From: CAVQOB01 sp963714325
GTDB lineage: Bacteria > Pseudomonadota > Alphaproteobacteria > Rhizobiales > Hyphomicrobiaceae
Direction of reading: 5' to 3'
NCBI GenBank assembly: GCA_963714325.1
Contig: CAVQOB010000034.1
Span: 62,001-126,000 of the forward strand
DNA: 64,000 bases
A program made the translations under genes and the position numbers. The notes beneath the pieces are model-generated. The model was given only the letters and a program-made list of their open reading frames with translations. It did not search any database and was not told the origin of the DNA. Positions 24,267 to 33,152 of this stretch are shown here, in pieces. Numbering within the stretch: the stretch's first letter is position 1; every line of letters begins with the position of its first letter.

Positions 24267-26768
24267 ATGAGCAAAAGCACAATCGACCGACGCGTGCTGC
24301 TCAAGGCGCAGGCGGCACTCGCAGCATCAGCAGCGGCTGGCATGGCGCCACCGGCGGCGGCTCAGGTCGTCACCGATCGCGCGCAAACCGAACTGACCTG
24401 GAACAAGGCGCCTTGCCGCTTCTGTGGCACAGGTTGCGGCGTCATGGTCGCCACCAAGAACGGCCGCGTCGTCGCCACTCACGGCGACATTAAAGCCGAG
24501 GTCAATCGCGGCCTCAACTGCGTCAAAGGCTATTTCCTGTCCAAGATCATGTACGGAGAGGATCGCCTGACGCGCCCATTGCTGCGCAAGAAGAATGGCA
24601 AGTACGACAAGGCTGGCGACTTCACGCCGGTATCGTGGGACGAAGCCTTCGATGTCATGGCCGAGAAGTACAAGGCGGCTTTGAAGAAGAGCGGCCCATC
24701 CGCTGTCGGCATGTTCGGCTCCGGACAATGGACGGTGTGGGAGGGCTATGCTGCCGTCAAGCTTTTCAAGGCCGGTTTCCGTACAAACAACATTGATCCC
24801 AACGCGCGGCATTGCATGGCGTCGGCGGTCGGCGGCTTTATGCGTTCGTTCGGTATCGATGAGCCGATGGGCTGCTACGAAGATTTCGAGGCTGCCGACG
24901 CGTTCGTGCTGTGGGGCTCGAACATGGCAGAGATGCATCCGATCCTTTGGACCCGCATCACCGATCGCCGCCTGTCGCATTCGCATGTAAAAGTCGCCGT
25001 GTTGTCGACGTACGAGCATCGCTCCTTCGAGCTTGCCGATATCCCGATGGTGTTCAAGCCGCAGACCGATCTGATCATCCTCAACGCCATCGCCAATCAC
25101 ATTATTAGGACGGGCCGCGTCAACAAGGACTTCGTTGCCAAGCACACGACGTTCAAGCTCGGACAGGCCGACATCGGCTATGGCCTGCGCCCCGAGCATC
25201 CACTTCAGCAGAAGGCGACCGGCAAGGACAAGGCGAACGACTCGACCGACATGACGTTCGAGCAGTTTGCGGCCTTCGTAGCGCCCTACACGTTGCAGCG
25301 AGCCGCGGACGAAACCGGCGTGCCGGTCAATCGGCTCGAAGCGCTGGCCGAACTCTACGCCGACCCAAAAGTGAAGGTGATGAGCCTGTGGACGATGGGC
25401 TTCAACCAGCACACCCGCGGTGTGTGGGCGAATAATCTTGTCTACAATATCCATCTGCTCACGGGCAAAATCGCCGAGCCCGGTAACAGTCCGTTCTCGC
25501 TGACCGGCCAGCCGTCTGCCTGCGGGACAGCGCGCGAGGTTGGCACGTTCTCACATCGCCTGCCCGCCGACATGGTCGTGACTAATCCGGAGCACCGAGC
25601 CAAGACCGAGAAGATCTGGAAGGTGCCGGAGGGGACCATTCCCGACAAGCCCGGCTATCATGCCGTTCTACAAAGCCGCATGCTCAAAGATGGCAAGCTC
25701 AACGCCTACTGGATCCAGGTGAACAACAATCTGCAAGCCGGGCCGAACACTTCGGAAGAGACATTGCCGGGCTACCGCAAACCCGAAAATTTCGTGGTGG
25801 TTTCCGATGTCTACCCAACCGTGACGGCGCTCGCCGCCGATCTCATTCTACCGACGGCAATGTGGGTCGAGAAGGAAGGCGCTTACGGGAACGCCGAGCG
25901 GCGCACGCATTTCTGGCATCAGCTGGTGACCGCTCCAGGCGAGAGCCGCTCCGACCTTTGGCAGCTGATGGAGTTTTCCAAACGCTTCAAGATCGAGGAG
26001 GTGTGGCCGGCCGAGCTGATCGCCAAGCAGCCCGATGTGCGCGGTAAGACGCTGTTCGACGTCCTCTATCGCAACGGCAAAGTGGACAAGTATCCAGTCA
26101 AGGACATCGAGGCCGGCTTCGACAACCACGAATCCACGGCCTTCGGCTTCTATGTTCAAAAGGGCCTGTTCGAGGAATACGCCGAGTTCGGCCGCGGCAA
26201 AGCGCATGACCTCGCGCCGTTCGACACCTATCATCAGGTGCGCGGTCTACGCTGGCCGGTGGTTAACGGCCAAGAAACGCGCTGGCGCTTCCGCGAAGGC
26301 CACGACCCCTATGTCAAAGCCGGCAAGGGCGTCGAATTCTACGGTTTCCCCGACGGCAAGGCGCGCATCTTCGCGCTGCCCTACGAGCCACCGGCGGAAA
26401 GCCCGAGCAAGGATTATCCGTTCTGGCTGACAACCGGCCGCGTGCTGGAACACTGGCATTCCGGCTCTATGACGCGGCGTGTGCCTGAGCTGCACAAGTC
26501 GATGCCAAATGCACTTTGCTACATGCATCCAGACGACGCCAAGGAGCTCGGTGTCTGGCGGGGCGAGGAGGTGAAAATCTCGTCGCTGCGCGGCAGCATG
26601 CGAACGCGTGTCGAAACCAAGGGCCGCAACAAGCCGCCGCGCGGAGTCGTGTTCGTGCCGTGGTTCGATGAAAGTCAGTTGATCAACAAGGTTACGCTGG
26701 ACGCGACTGATCCGATCTCACTGCAGACCGATTTCAAGAAGTGCGCCATCAAGATCGAGAAGGTGTGA
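24267..26768 (+). CDS. napA: Periplasmic nitrate reductase catalytic subunit NapA
   Basis: 833 residues, the usual length. A Tat signal (DRRVLLK, then AAAQ) leads to the [4Fe-4S] site CRFCGTGCGVM with the fourth Cys in LNCVKGYFLSK, and the molybdenum-ligand Cys in NARHCMASAVGGF near residue 181. The C-terminal molybdopterin-binding domain includes LTTGRVLEHWHSGSMTRR. NapA reduces nitrate to nitrite in the periplasm using bis-MGD. It is encoded with NapD, NapB and NapC in standard order. Confidence 0.97.
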   Translation: MSKSTIDRRVLLKAQAALAASAAAGMAPPAAAQVVTDRAQTELTWNKAPCRFCGTGCGVMVATKNGRVVATHGDIKAEVNRGLNCVKGYFLSKIMYGEDRLTRPLLRKKNGKYDKAGDFTPVSWDEAFDVMAEKYKAALKKSGPSAVGMFGSGQWTVWEGYAAVKLFKAGFRTNNIDPNARHCMASAVGGFMRSFGIDEPMGCYEDFEAADAFVLWGSNMAEMHPILWTRITDRRLSHSHVKVAVLSTYEHRSFELADIPMVFKPQTDLIILNAIANHIIRTGRVNKDFVAKHTTFKLGQADIGYGLRPEHPLQQKATGKDKANDSTDMTFEQFAAFVAPYTLQRAADETGVPVNRLEALAELYADPKVKVMSLWTMGFNQHTRGVWANNLVYNIHLLTGKIAEPGNSPFSLTGQPSACGTAREVGTFSHRLPADMVVTNPEHRAKTEKIWKVPEGTIPDKPGYHAVLQSRMLKDGKLNAYWIQVNNNLQAGPNTSEETLPGYRKPENFVVVSDVYPTVTALAADLILPTAMWVEKEGAYGNAERRTHFWHQLVTAPGESRSDLWQLMEFSKRFKIEEVWPAELIAKQPDVRGKTLFDVLYRNGKVDKYPVKDIEAGFDNHESTAFGFYVQKGLFEEYAEFGRGKAHDLAPFDTYHQVRGLRWPVVNGQETRWRFREGHDPYVKAGKGVEFYGFPDGKARIFALPYEPPAESPSKDYPFWLTTGRVLEHWHSGSMTRRVPELHKSMPNALCYMHPDDAKELGVWRGEEVKISSLRGSMRTRVETKGRNKPPRGVVFVPWFDESQLINKVTLDATDPISLQTDFKKCAIKIEKV

Positions 26769-26775
26769 GGCCGAT

Positions 26776-27351
26776 ATGTTCGAAGGCAAACACTGGTTGC
26801 TGGCGGGCTTTAGCGGGCTTCTGATCCTGATGCTCGGCATCACGATCGGCAACCGCATGGGCGGGTCGAACAGCCGGCCCGCCAGCCAGGCAGCGACGCC
26901 GGCAGACGAAGCGCCGCCAAACCCCGCGACAACCGGCGTGATGAGTTCGGGTGGGCTGCGCTCAAGCCTGCGCGGCAACGCCCCGCTCAATGACGAGGGC
27001 CCGGCGCCCCGCATGTCGCCGCAAACCAACACGGATGTCCGCGAGGTGCGCAATTATCCGGAGCAACCGCCGGTCATTCCACACACCATCGAAGCCTATC
27101 AGGTTGATGCCAACGTCAATCAATGCCTGTCATGTCACGCGCGGACGCGGGTCGGCAAGTCGCAAGCGCCGATGGTCAGCATCACCCACTTCATGGATCG
27201 CGACGGCCAGTTTCTCGCCAGCGTCTCGCCGCGCCGCTACTTCTGCAACCAGTGCCACGTTCCCCAGCACGCGGTGAAAGTGCCTGTACCCAACACGTTC
27301 ATGGACGTCGATTCGCTCATTGCCGCCCGGCCCGCGGGAGCCAAACCATGA
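26776..27351 (+). CDS. napB: NapB diheme cytochrome c subunit
   Basis: 191 residues: a membrane-spanning leader (WLLAGFSGLLILMLGITIG), a Pro/Ala linker, then two heme sites CLSCH and CNQCH. NapB takes electrons from NapC and passes them to NapA. The stop overlaps the napC start (ATGA). The long N-terminal linker is larger than in many NapB proteins. Confidence 0.95.
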   Translation: MFEGKHWLLAGFSGLLILMLGITIGNRMGGSNSRPASQAATPADEAPPNPATTGVMSSGGLRSSLRGNAPLNDEGPAPRMSPQTNTDVREVRNYPEQPPVIPHTIEAYQVDANVNQCLSCHARTRVGKSQAPMVSITHFMDRDGQFLASVSPRRYFCNQCHVPQHAVKVPVPNTFMDVDSLIAARPAGAKP

Positions 27352-28070
27352 GCGACGTTCCGCGCAAGCTTCCCGCGACGAGTAACAACCAGTCGCGGCT
27401 GGGCGCTATGGCGCGCGCCGTCTGGTATAAGATTGCGCCGTTTTGGACGATTGCCACTGCGCCGAGCACAACTCTGAGCCTAGGTTTTCTGACCATCGGC
27501 GGCTTCGTCGCCGGCGTGCTGTTCTGGGGTGGGTTCAATACTGCACTCGAAGTCACCAACACCGAGAAGTTCTGCGTCAGCTGCCATGAAATGCGCGAGA
27601 ACGTATTCGCCGAGCTGAAGTCGACGATCCATTTTTCCAACCGATCTGGTGTGCGCGCCACCTGTCCGGACTGCCACGTGCCGCACGACTGGACGCACAA
27701 GATCGGTCGCAAGATCCAGGCATCGAAGGAGGTCTGGGGCAAGATCTTCGGCACGATCAGCACGCGCGAGAAATTCCAGGACATGAGGCTGACCCTTGCG
27801 CAGCATGAGTGGGCGCGCCTGAAGGCCAACGACTCGCTCGAATGCCGCAATTGCCACAGCGCTGAATCGATGGATATTTCTAAGCAGAGCCAACGTGCCG
27901 CATCCGCGCATCAGCGGTTCCTGTTTTCTGGTGAGAAAACCTGCATCGATTGTCACAAGGGCATAGCCCACCGTTTGCCGAAGGGCGCCTACGATTTCGG
28001 AATGGTGCACAGCCGGATACAGAAACAGGACGTCCAAGCTTTGTCGGACTATTCTGGGCAAGGCCGCTGA
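27348..28070 (+). CDS. napC: NapC tetraheme quinol dehydrogenase
   Basis: 240 residues: one N-terminal membrane helix (LGFLTIGGFVAGVLFWGGF) then four heme motifs CVSCH, CPDCH, CRNCH and CIDCH, the NapC/NirT pattern. It oxidises quinol in the membrane and feeds NapB. Translational coupling to napB by a four-base overlap. The operon ends here; no napF, napG, napH or napK is present. Confidence 0.95.
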   Translation: MSDVPRKLPATSNNQSRLGAMARAVWYKIAPFWTIATAPSTTLSLGFLTIGGFVAGVLFWGGFNTALEVTNTEKFCVSCHEMRENVFAELKSTIHFSNRSGVRATCPDCHVPHDWTHKIGRKIQASKEVWGKIFGTISTREKFQDMRLTLAQHEWARLKANDSLECRNCHSAESMDISKQSQRAASAHQRFLFSGEKTCIDCHKGIAHRLPKGAYDFGMVHSRIQKQDVQALSDYSGQGR

Positions 28071-28396
28071 TCAACGTCTCGTGGCAAGTGTTCGCTGAGC
28101 GCGTTGCAGGAGGGACCCACTTAGCGCCGCAGTTCACAAGGATAAACCGGGAGGGAGCTGAGCCCCTCGGCAAACGCTTCAGACAGATGCTCGACATTTT
28201 GTTTGCGGTGCAGGCTGCCGCGTTGATTGCGAATTCCGCTGCGGCCGCGCCAACCGCCGAAACCAAACGCCGCCCCCACGCAAATCTGGAAAACCCTTTC
28301 CCAGCAATGCGCGCCGCAATTGGCCGGCGGTTGCTTTCAACGTCGTCACCTGGCTGATAACGTCGAGGCATCCAGTCATGTCACCGAGGAGCCTCC
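28071..28396. other. Non-coding gap after napC
   Basis: 326 bases with no supported gene. Open frames on both strands overlap napC and lack coding features. No clear terminator was found. It must hold the promoter for the secreted lectin-like gene. Confidence 0.4.
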
Positions 28397-29089
28397 ATGC
28401 TTACGACAATCCGTGTTGCGCTGATCACTTGTGCCGCGCTCGCGCCGCTCATGACTGCCACCGCGTCGCAGGCCCAGACTGCCCCCCCACCTGGCCCGCC
28501 GCAATTCCCCAATATGAGCTTCTTCATCACCAGCACCGGTGGACCGAAGGGCGCCGACTTCGGCGGCATCGCCGGCGCCGACGCGCACTGCCAGACGCTC
28601 GCCGTCAAGGCCGGTGCCGGCTCCAAGGCCTGGCGCGCCTATCTCAGCGTGCAAGCGATCGGCGGCGCCACCGCCATCAACGCGCGCGACCGCATCGGTA
28701 AAGGCCCCTGGGTCAATTCGGCCGGCGTCCAGGTCGCCGCCAGCGTCGATGAGCTCCACTCCGCCAACAACAAGATCGACACCGCCGGTGGCGCAACCGA
28801 AACCGGCCGCCAAATTCCTGGCCGCATGTTCGTCATCAACCAGCACGACATCCTCACCGGTTCCGATGAGAACGGCCGCGCACCGGCTCCGGACAAGGAT
28901 CTGACCTGCGGCAACTGGACCAAGAGCGGCGACGGCTCCGCCATGGTCGGCCATCACGACCGTATGGGGCTGAATGATCAACCGCCCGCCAAGTCCTGGA
29001 ATGCGTCGCATCCCTCGCGCGGCTGCAGCCTCGACCAACTGAAGAGCTCCGGCGGCGCCGGCCTGCTCTATTGCTTCGCTGCGAACTGA
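28397..29089 (+). CDS. Secreted lectin-fold-like protein
   Basis: 230 residues with a signal peptide ending ATASQAQ, followed by FFITSTGGPKGADFGGIAGAD, AHCQTLA, a WRAYLS core, GPWVNSAG, and C-terminal SHPSRGCSLDQL plus LYCFAAN. Paired cysteines suggest periplasmic disulphides. The pattern resembles the C-type-lectin/endostatin-like fold of proteins often labelled lectin in Rhizobiales. Ligand unknown. A SD-like GAGGAG lies before the ATG. Confidence 0.7.
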   Translation: MLTTIRVALITCAALAPLMTATASQAQTAPPPGPPQFPNMSFFITSTGGPKGADFGGIAGADAHCQTLAVKAGAGSKAWRAYLSVQAIGGATAINARDRIGKGPWVNSAGVQVAASVDELHSANNKIDTAGGATETGRQIPGRMFVINQHDILTGSDENGRAPAPDKDLTCGNWTKSGDGSAMVGHHDRMGLNDQPPAKSWNASHPSRGCSLDQLKSSGGAGLLYCFAAN

Positions 29090-29338
29090 TCCGTGACGCA
29101 TGAACCCGCCCGGCGCATCAGTGCCGGGCGGAGCTGTATCTGGTGGCCGTCTCGCTCTCTTTCACCAGGCCTCTTGCTCATTTCATTGAAAAGTGAAACG
29201 CTCCGTCGCCAGCATGTGGTCAGGTGCGCCAGAACGGCGTGTCCCACAAGAGCGCTGCAGTTCATGGTTCTGTCACTTTGGGTTGCGATAAGGCGAGGCT
29301 GCATACTGAGCAATACGCTTTGGTTCAGGGAGGATCGT

Positions 29339-30889
29339 ATGCGTCGGACGTTGATTGGTTTTGGTCTAGCACTGGCATTTCTGATGCCGTTGGCGCCGAG
29401 CGAGGCGCAGCGTGGCCCAGGTGGATCTCGCTGGGAAGAACTCGGCCGGCAGTCCGTTGGCTTTGGCACAGACACCGATAGCATCACGCTCAATCAAGGC
29501 GAGGAGTTCTACCGCGAGGGCGCGTTCCGTGCGCTGCGCTTCGCCGCTGAAGGTAACGACGTCAACATGATTTCGATCCGGCTGGTGTTCATGAATGGAC
29601 ACACCGAGGATATTCGTGTCGATCGCGTCATCAAGAATGGCAGTGATTTGGAGCTGGATCTGCCCGGCGAGCGCAGCTACCTGCGTCAGATCGACATGCA
29701 GTATCGCTCGAATGTTGGATTGTCATTTGGCAGTGGCGGGCTGCGCGTGCAACAAGCAACGGTGACCGTTTCGGGCGAGCGCGTTCGCCGTCCGCCGCCG
29801 CCGCCGCCAGCCGTTTGGCGCGAACTTGACACGCAGTCCTTCAGCCTGTCGGACAACAAAATCGTGCTCAATCCCAGCCGTGCCGATGGGCGTGTCAGCA
29901 AGATTCGCTTGAAGGTCGGCAATGAGCTGGTGATCGTCAAACAAATTGACATCCGCTTCCGGAGCGGCGAAACGCAAACCGTGCGCGTCGACCGCTTTCT
30001 TGAAGCCGGAGAAGAGACCGACATCATCGATCTCGATGGCACGACGCGGGTCGTCGACAGCGTGACCGTTGACATCGTGCCGCGGCGCCGGGCGGGGCGC
30101 AATGAAATCCAGCTCGCTGGGTTTGTGCATCCGCCGGTGCCGGGTGCGCCGCTTGGTTTCGCCGGTGGCAGTGGCGGCGGGTTCCGCGAGATCGATACGC
30201 AGTCGTTCAGCACCACAGACGACAAGGTCGTATTCCGGACCAACCGCGGCGACGGCCGCCTCGGCCAGATCCGCCTGAAGGTCGGCTCGGAGGCGGTGAT
30301 CATGCGTGGCATCGACATTCGCTTCCGTAACGGCGAAGTGCAGAAGGTCCGGATCGACAAGCGTATGGAGCCGGGCGAACAGACCCAAGCCATCGATCTC
30401 GAAGGCGAGCAGCGGGTCGTGGACACAGTCACGCTCGACATGGAGCCGCGCCGACGGCAATTCCGCACCGAAGTGACCCTGCTCGGCACCGAGCGCCCGG
30501 GTGGCGCCCCGCCACCCTCGCGGCCGGCCGTCGATCCCTATCTCAGCCGCGGCTATAGCTTGCTCGGCGAGCAAACCGTCGCCTTCACCGCCGATCGCGA
30601 CGTAATCAATGTCGCGCAGACCGAAGAAGGCAATCGCCGCCGCTACCGCACCCTGCACATCGTCACCGAAAACAACGAGGTGTATTTCAACAAAGTGCGA
30701 ATTATCTACGGCAATGGCTATGGCGAGGATTTTAACATTGAGCGTGCGGTGCCGGCTGGTACCGACATTCCGATCGACCTCAAGGGCGAGCGCGCATTCA
30801 TCAAGCAAATCGAGATGACCTATCGCTCGCGTCCGAGCTTCCGTGGGCAGGCGATCGTCAAGGTGTACGGCGAAACGGTGCGCCGGTAA
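29339..30889 (+). CDS. Secreted protein with four ~110-residue internal repeats (hypothetical)
   Basis: 516 residues: signal peptide ending PSEAQ, then four related domains of about 85-115 residues at roughly 30-145, 158-265, 283-375 and 400-512. Each has a start like ELGRQSVGF/ELDTQSFSL, an IRLVFMNG/IDIRFRSGE strand, and DRxIxxGxxxxIDLxGExxxVxxV. Repeats 1 and 4 resemble each other most, as do 2 and 3, so duplication was stepwise. Pro-rich linkers (RRPPPPPPA, GGAPPPSRP) separate them. The start ATG at 29339 follows a GGGAGGATC ribosome site. Family recognised only in general terms (DUF2541-like beta-sandwich); ligand unknown. Confidence 0.75.
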   Translation: MRRTLIGFGLALAFLMPLAPSEAQRGPGGSRWEELGRQSVGFGTDTDSITLNQGEEFYREGAFRALRFAAEGNDVNMISIRLVFMNGHTEDIRVDRVIKNGSDLELDLPGERSYLRQIDMQYRSNVGLSFGSGGLRVQQATVTVSGERVRRPPPPPPAVWRELDTQSFSLSDNKIVLNPSRADGRVSKIRLKVGNELVIVKQIDIRFRSGETQTVRVDRFLEAGEETDIIDLDGTTRVVDSVTVDIVPRRRAGRNEIQLAGFVHPPVPGAPLGFAGGSGGGFREIDTQSFSTTDDKVVFRTNRGDGRLGQIRLKVGSEAVIMRGIDIRFRNGEVQKVRIDKRMEPGEQTQAIDLEGEQRVVDTVTLDMEPRRRQFRTEVTLLGTERPGGAPPPSRPAVDPYLSRGYSLLGEQTVAFTADRDVINVAQTEEGNRRRYRTLHIVTENNEVYFNKVRIIYGNGYGEDFNIERAVPAGTDIPIDLKGERAFIKQIEMTYRSRPSFRGQAIVKVYGETVRR

Positions 30890-30976
30890 CGCTCGATCGC
30901 CGCAACACAACCCAATCGGGCGCCCGGGGAGAACCATCCTCGTGCGCCTTTTCCGTGTCGGTCGTTGAGCATCCCT

Positions 30977-31109
30977 GTCATCCCGAGCGCGCTGCAGCAT
31001 GTCAATGGTGCAGCGCAGACACGGGATCTTGCGAGACGCTCGTGCATAGGGTCCCGCATCTGCGGAGCATTCCGCAAGCGCTCCATGCTGCACCGCGTGC
31101 GGGATGACA
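30977..31109. repeat. Intergenic repeat element, family B, copy 1
   Basis: Begins GTCATCCCGAGCGCGCTGCAG and ends GTGCGGGATGAC, with complementary ends and internal CAGACACGGGATCTTG and GGTCCCGCATCTGCG. The same blocks recur in a longer element at 43852-44044. It fills the gap before the prephenate dehydrogenase gene. No coding. Confidence 0.7.
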
Positions 31110-31203
31110 CAGAGGGTATCAGTTGTTAACGGAGCACTAGCCCTCGCCGCCGCCCGCGTGTACACCGGCTCGGTCCTTTCGATTTGCAACAGACTGATCC
31201 GCG

Positions 31204-32163
31204 ATGATGCCACTTAAGCAACCCCACTTCAATCGCGTCGCCTTGATCGGCATTGGACTGATCGGCTCGTCGCTGTCGCACGCCATACGGCGCGGCCATC
31301 TCGCCGCCACCATCGTTGGTAACGCGCGCTCGGCCCAAACCCGCGCCACGGCACTGAAACTTGGCCTCGTTTCGGAAGTCTTTGCCACCGCCACGGAGGC
31401 GGCCCGCGGCGCCGACCTCGTCATCCTATGCGCGCCGGTCGGCGTGTGCGGCGCGCTGGCGAAAGAGATGCAGGCGTCGCTCAAGCCCGGCGCGATCCTG
31501 ACTGACGTCGGGTCGGTGAAAGCGGCCATCGTCCGCGACTGCGAGCCTTTCGTGCCGAAAGGTGTCCACTTCATTCCGGGCCATCCCGTTGCCGGAACGG
31601 AGAATTCTGGCCCCGAGGCAGGCTTTGCTGAACTGTTCGACAATCGCTGGTGCCTGCTGACACCCGTCTACGGCACCGAGCCTGCCGCCGTCGACAAACT
31701 GAAAGCGTTCTGGGAGGCGTGCGGCTCGTACGTCGAGATCATGACGGCGGAGCACCACGACCTCGTGCTCGCCATCACCTCGCATCTGCCGCATCTGATC
31801 GCCTTCAACATCGTCAATGCGGCAGCGCACCTCGAACGCGTCACCGACAGCGAAGTGATCAAGTTCTCGGCCGGCGGGTTCCGCGATTTCACGCGCATCG
31901 CCGCGTCCGATCCGACGATGTGGCGCGATGTGTTCCTGAACAACAAGGACGCCGTCCTCGAAATGCTCGGCCGATTCTCCGAAGACCTGACCATGCTGCA
32001 GCGGGCGATCCGCTTTGGCGATGGTGACACTTTGTTCAAACTATTCTCAGACGCGCGCACGATCCGCCGCGGCGTCGTGCAGGCGGGACAGGATTCCGGT
32101 GCCAGCGCCTTCTACAAGGCACGCGACAGCAAACCTGCTGGCGATGATCCGAAGAAGACCTGA
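31204..32163 (+). CDS. tyrC: Prephenate/arogenate dehydrogenase family protein
   Basis: 319 residues with a Rossmann N-terminus VALIGIGLIGSSLSHAIRR, TDVGSVKAAI, the GHPVAGTENSGPEAGF motif that carries the active-site His of prephenate dehydrogenases, and a helical dimerisation half containing AITSHLPHLIAFNIV. It makes the tyrosine precursor. The symbol is suggested by similarity to cyclohexadienyl dehydrogenases; substrate preference is unresolved. Start ATG at 31204 or the next Met at 31207. The gene ends nine bases before the ChaC-like gene. Confidence 0.9.
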   Translation: MMPLKQPHFNRVALIGIGLIGSSLSHAIRRGHLAATIVGNARSAQTRATALKLGLVSEVFATATEAARGADLVILCAPVGVCGALAKEMQASLKPGAILTDVGSVKAAIVRDCEPFVPKGVHFIPGHPVAGTENSGPEAGFAELFDNRWCLLTPVYGTEPAAVDKLKAFWEACGSYVEIMTAEHHDLVLAITSHLPHLIAFNIVNAAAHLERVTDSEVIKFSAGGFRDFTRIAASDPTMWRDVFLNNKDAVLEMLGRFSEDLTMLQRAIRFGDGDTLFKLFSDARTIRRGVVQAGQDSGASAFYKARDSKPAGDDPKKT

Positions 32164-32172
32164 TCGAGCACG

Positions 32173-32850
32173 ATGTCCTCAACCGGCGATCTGTGGGTGT
32201 TCGGCTACGGCTCGCTGATGTGGCGGCCGGATTTCCCCTACGTCGAGGCCCGACGCGCGCGGCTCAACGGCTATCATCGCTGCTTCTGCATCTCCTCGAC
32301 GCATCATCGCGGCACGGCGGCGCGTCCGGGTCTCGTGCTGGGGCTCGATCGTGGCGGCAGTTGCGAGGGGATGGTGTTCCGGGTCGCCGCCGATGTGGCG
32401 GCGGGTGTGCTGGCGGCGTTGCGCAAACGCGAGCAGGTCAATGGTGTCTACTGCGAGCGGCATGTGGCTGTGCGGCTCGACGGGGCTGAGCATCGTGAGG
32501 TTGCAGCGCTGGCCTACATCGTCGAGCGCTGTCATCCCAGTTACGCGGGCCGGCAGTCGCTCGCGACGCAAGCCCATCTCATCCGTGGCGCGCGTGGCCG
32601 CTCCGGTCCCAATCTCGATTACCTCGTCAACACTGTGCGGCATCTGCGGAGCCTCGGGATTCGCGAGCGCGAACTGGAGCGGCTGGTGGCGCTAGCGGGG
32701 CCGCTGGTGGCGCATTTCTCGACCGGCGCCATGTCGTCGCCGATGGCGCGCTCGCTGCGCTGCGCGGTGGCGCGCCTCCCCGATGACGCGCGGCGCTGTC
32801 GCCCCGACCAGCGGCGGCGGTTTTTGTATCGGATGCGGGTGGGGATGTGA
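32173..32850 (+). CDS. ChaC-like gamma-glutamylcyclotransferase
   Basis: 225 residues, opening with WVFGYGSLMWRPDF, the substrate-binding YGSLxW motif of the ChaC group, followed by CEGMVFRV. Such enzymes release 5-oxoproline from glutathione or gamma-glutamyl peptides. It lies nine bases after the prephenate dehydrogenase gene, likely in one transcript. The basic C-terminus (DQRRRFLYRMRVGM) is unusual but not informative. Confidence 0.88.
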   Translation: MSSTGDLWVFGYGSLMWRPDFPYVEARRARLNGYHRCFCISSTHHRGTAARPGLVLGLDRGGSCEGMVFRVAADVAAGVLAALRKREQVNGVYCERHVAVRLDGAEHREVAALAYIVERCHPSYAGRQSLATQAHLIRGARGRSGPNLDYLVNTVRHLRSLGIRERELERLVALAGPLVAHFSTGAMSSPMARSLRCAVARLPDDARRCRPDQRRRFLYRMRVGM

Positions 32851-32894
32851 GGTTGGCGAGCGCGAGTCATCGCGCAGACTGGTTCGCGGCCCTT

Positions 32895-33048
32895 GTAGGT
32901 TGGGTTAGCGCGATAACGGACGGCCACAAGGATGTCACCGGTTGACGCGCGTAACCCAACATCACGAGTGCCGAGCAGACAGTGTTGGGTTACGCGCGTA
33001 GGGCGTTGCGAGTGTTGCGACATCGGCGCTCGCGCTAACCCAACCTAC
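32895..33048. repeat. Nested inverted-repeat element (family C)
   Basis: Outer arms GTAGGTTGGGTTAGCGCG (32895-32912) and CGCGCTAACCCAACCTAC (33031-33048) are perfect 18-base complements. Inner arms ACGCGCGTAACCCAACA (32945-32961) and TGTTGGGTTACGCGCGT (32983-32999) are perfect 17-base complements. The inner arms are imperfect copies of the outer ones, so all four share the GTTGGGTTA core. Non-coding, between chaC-like and creatininase genes. Confidence 0.85.
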
Positions 33049-33152
33049 GGCGCACGCCACTTTTGTTCTCAACGTTGAACTTCCAAGGGTAAAAGGAATA
33101 CCGTTGGCGGCAGCCGGCGAGAAAGCTTGGCCAACCCATGCAAGGACATCAC

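Noticed and set aside
24327..25454. Long minus-strand ORF (375 codons) opposite napA
   Set aside because: It mirrors napA codon structure; napA is unambiguous and the antisense frame shows no domain.
29723..31213. Long minus-strand ORF (496 codons) opposite the four-repeat protein
   Set aside because: Artefact of high G+C opposite a real secreted protein with signal peptide.
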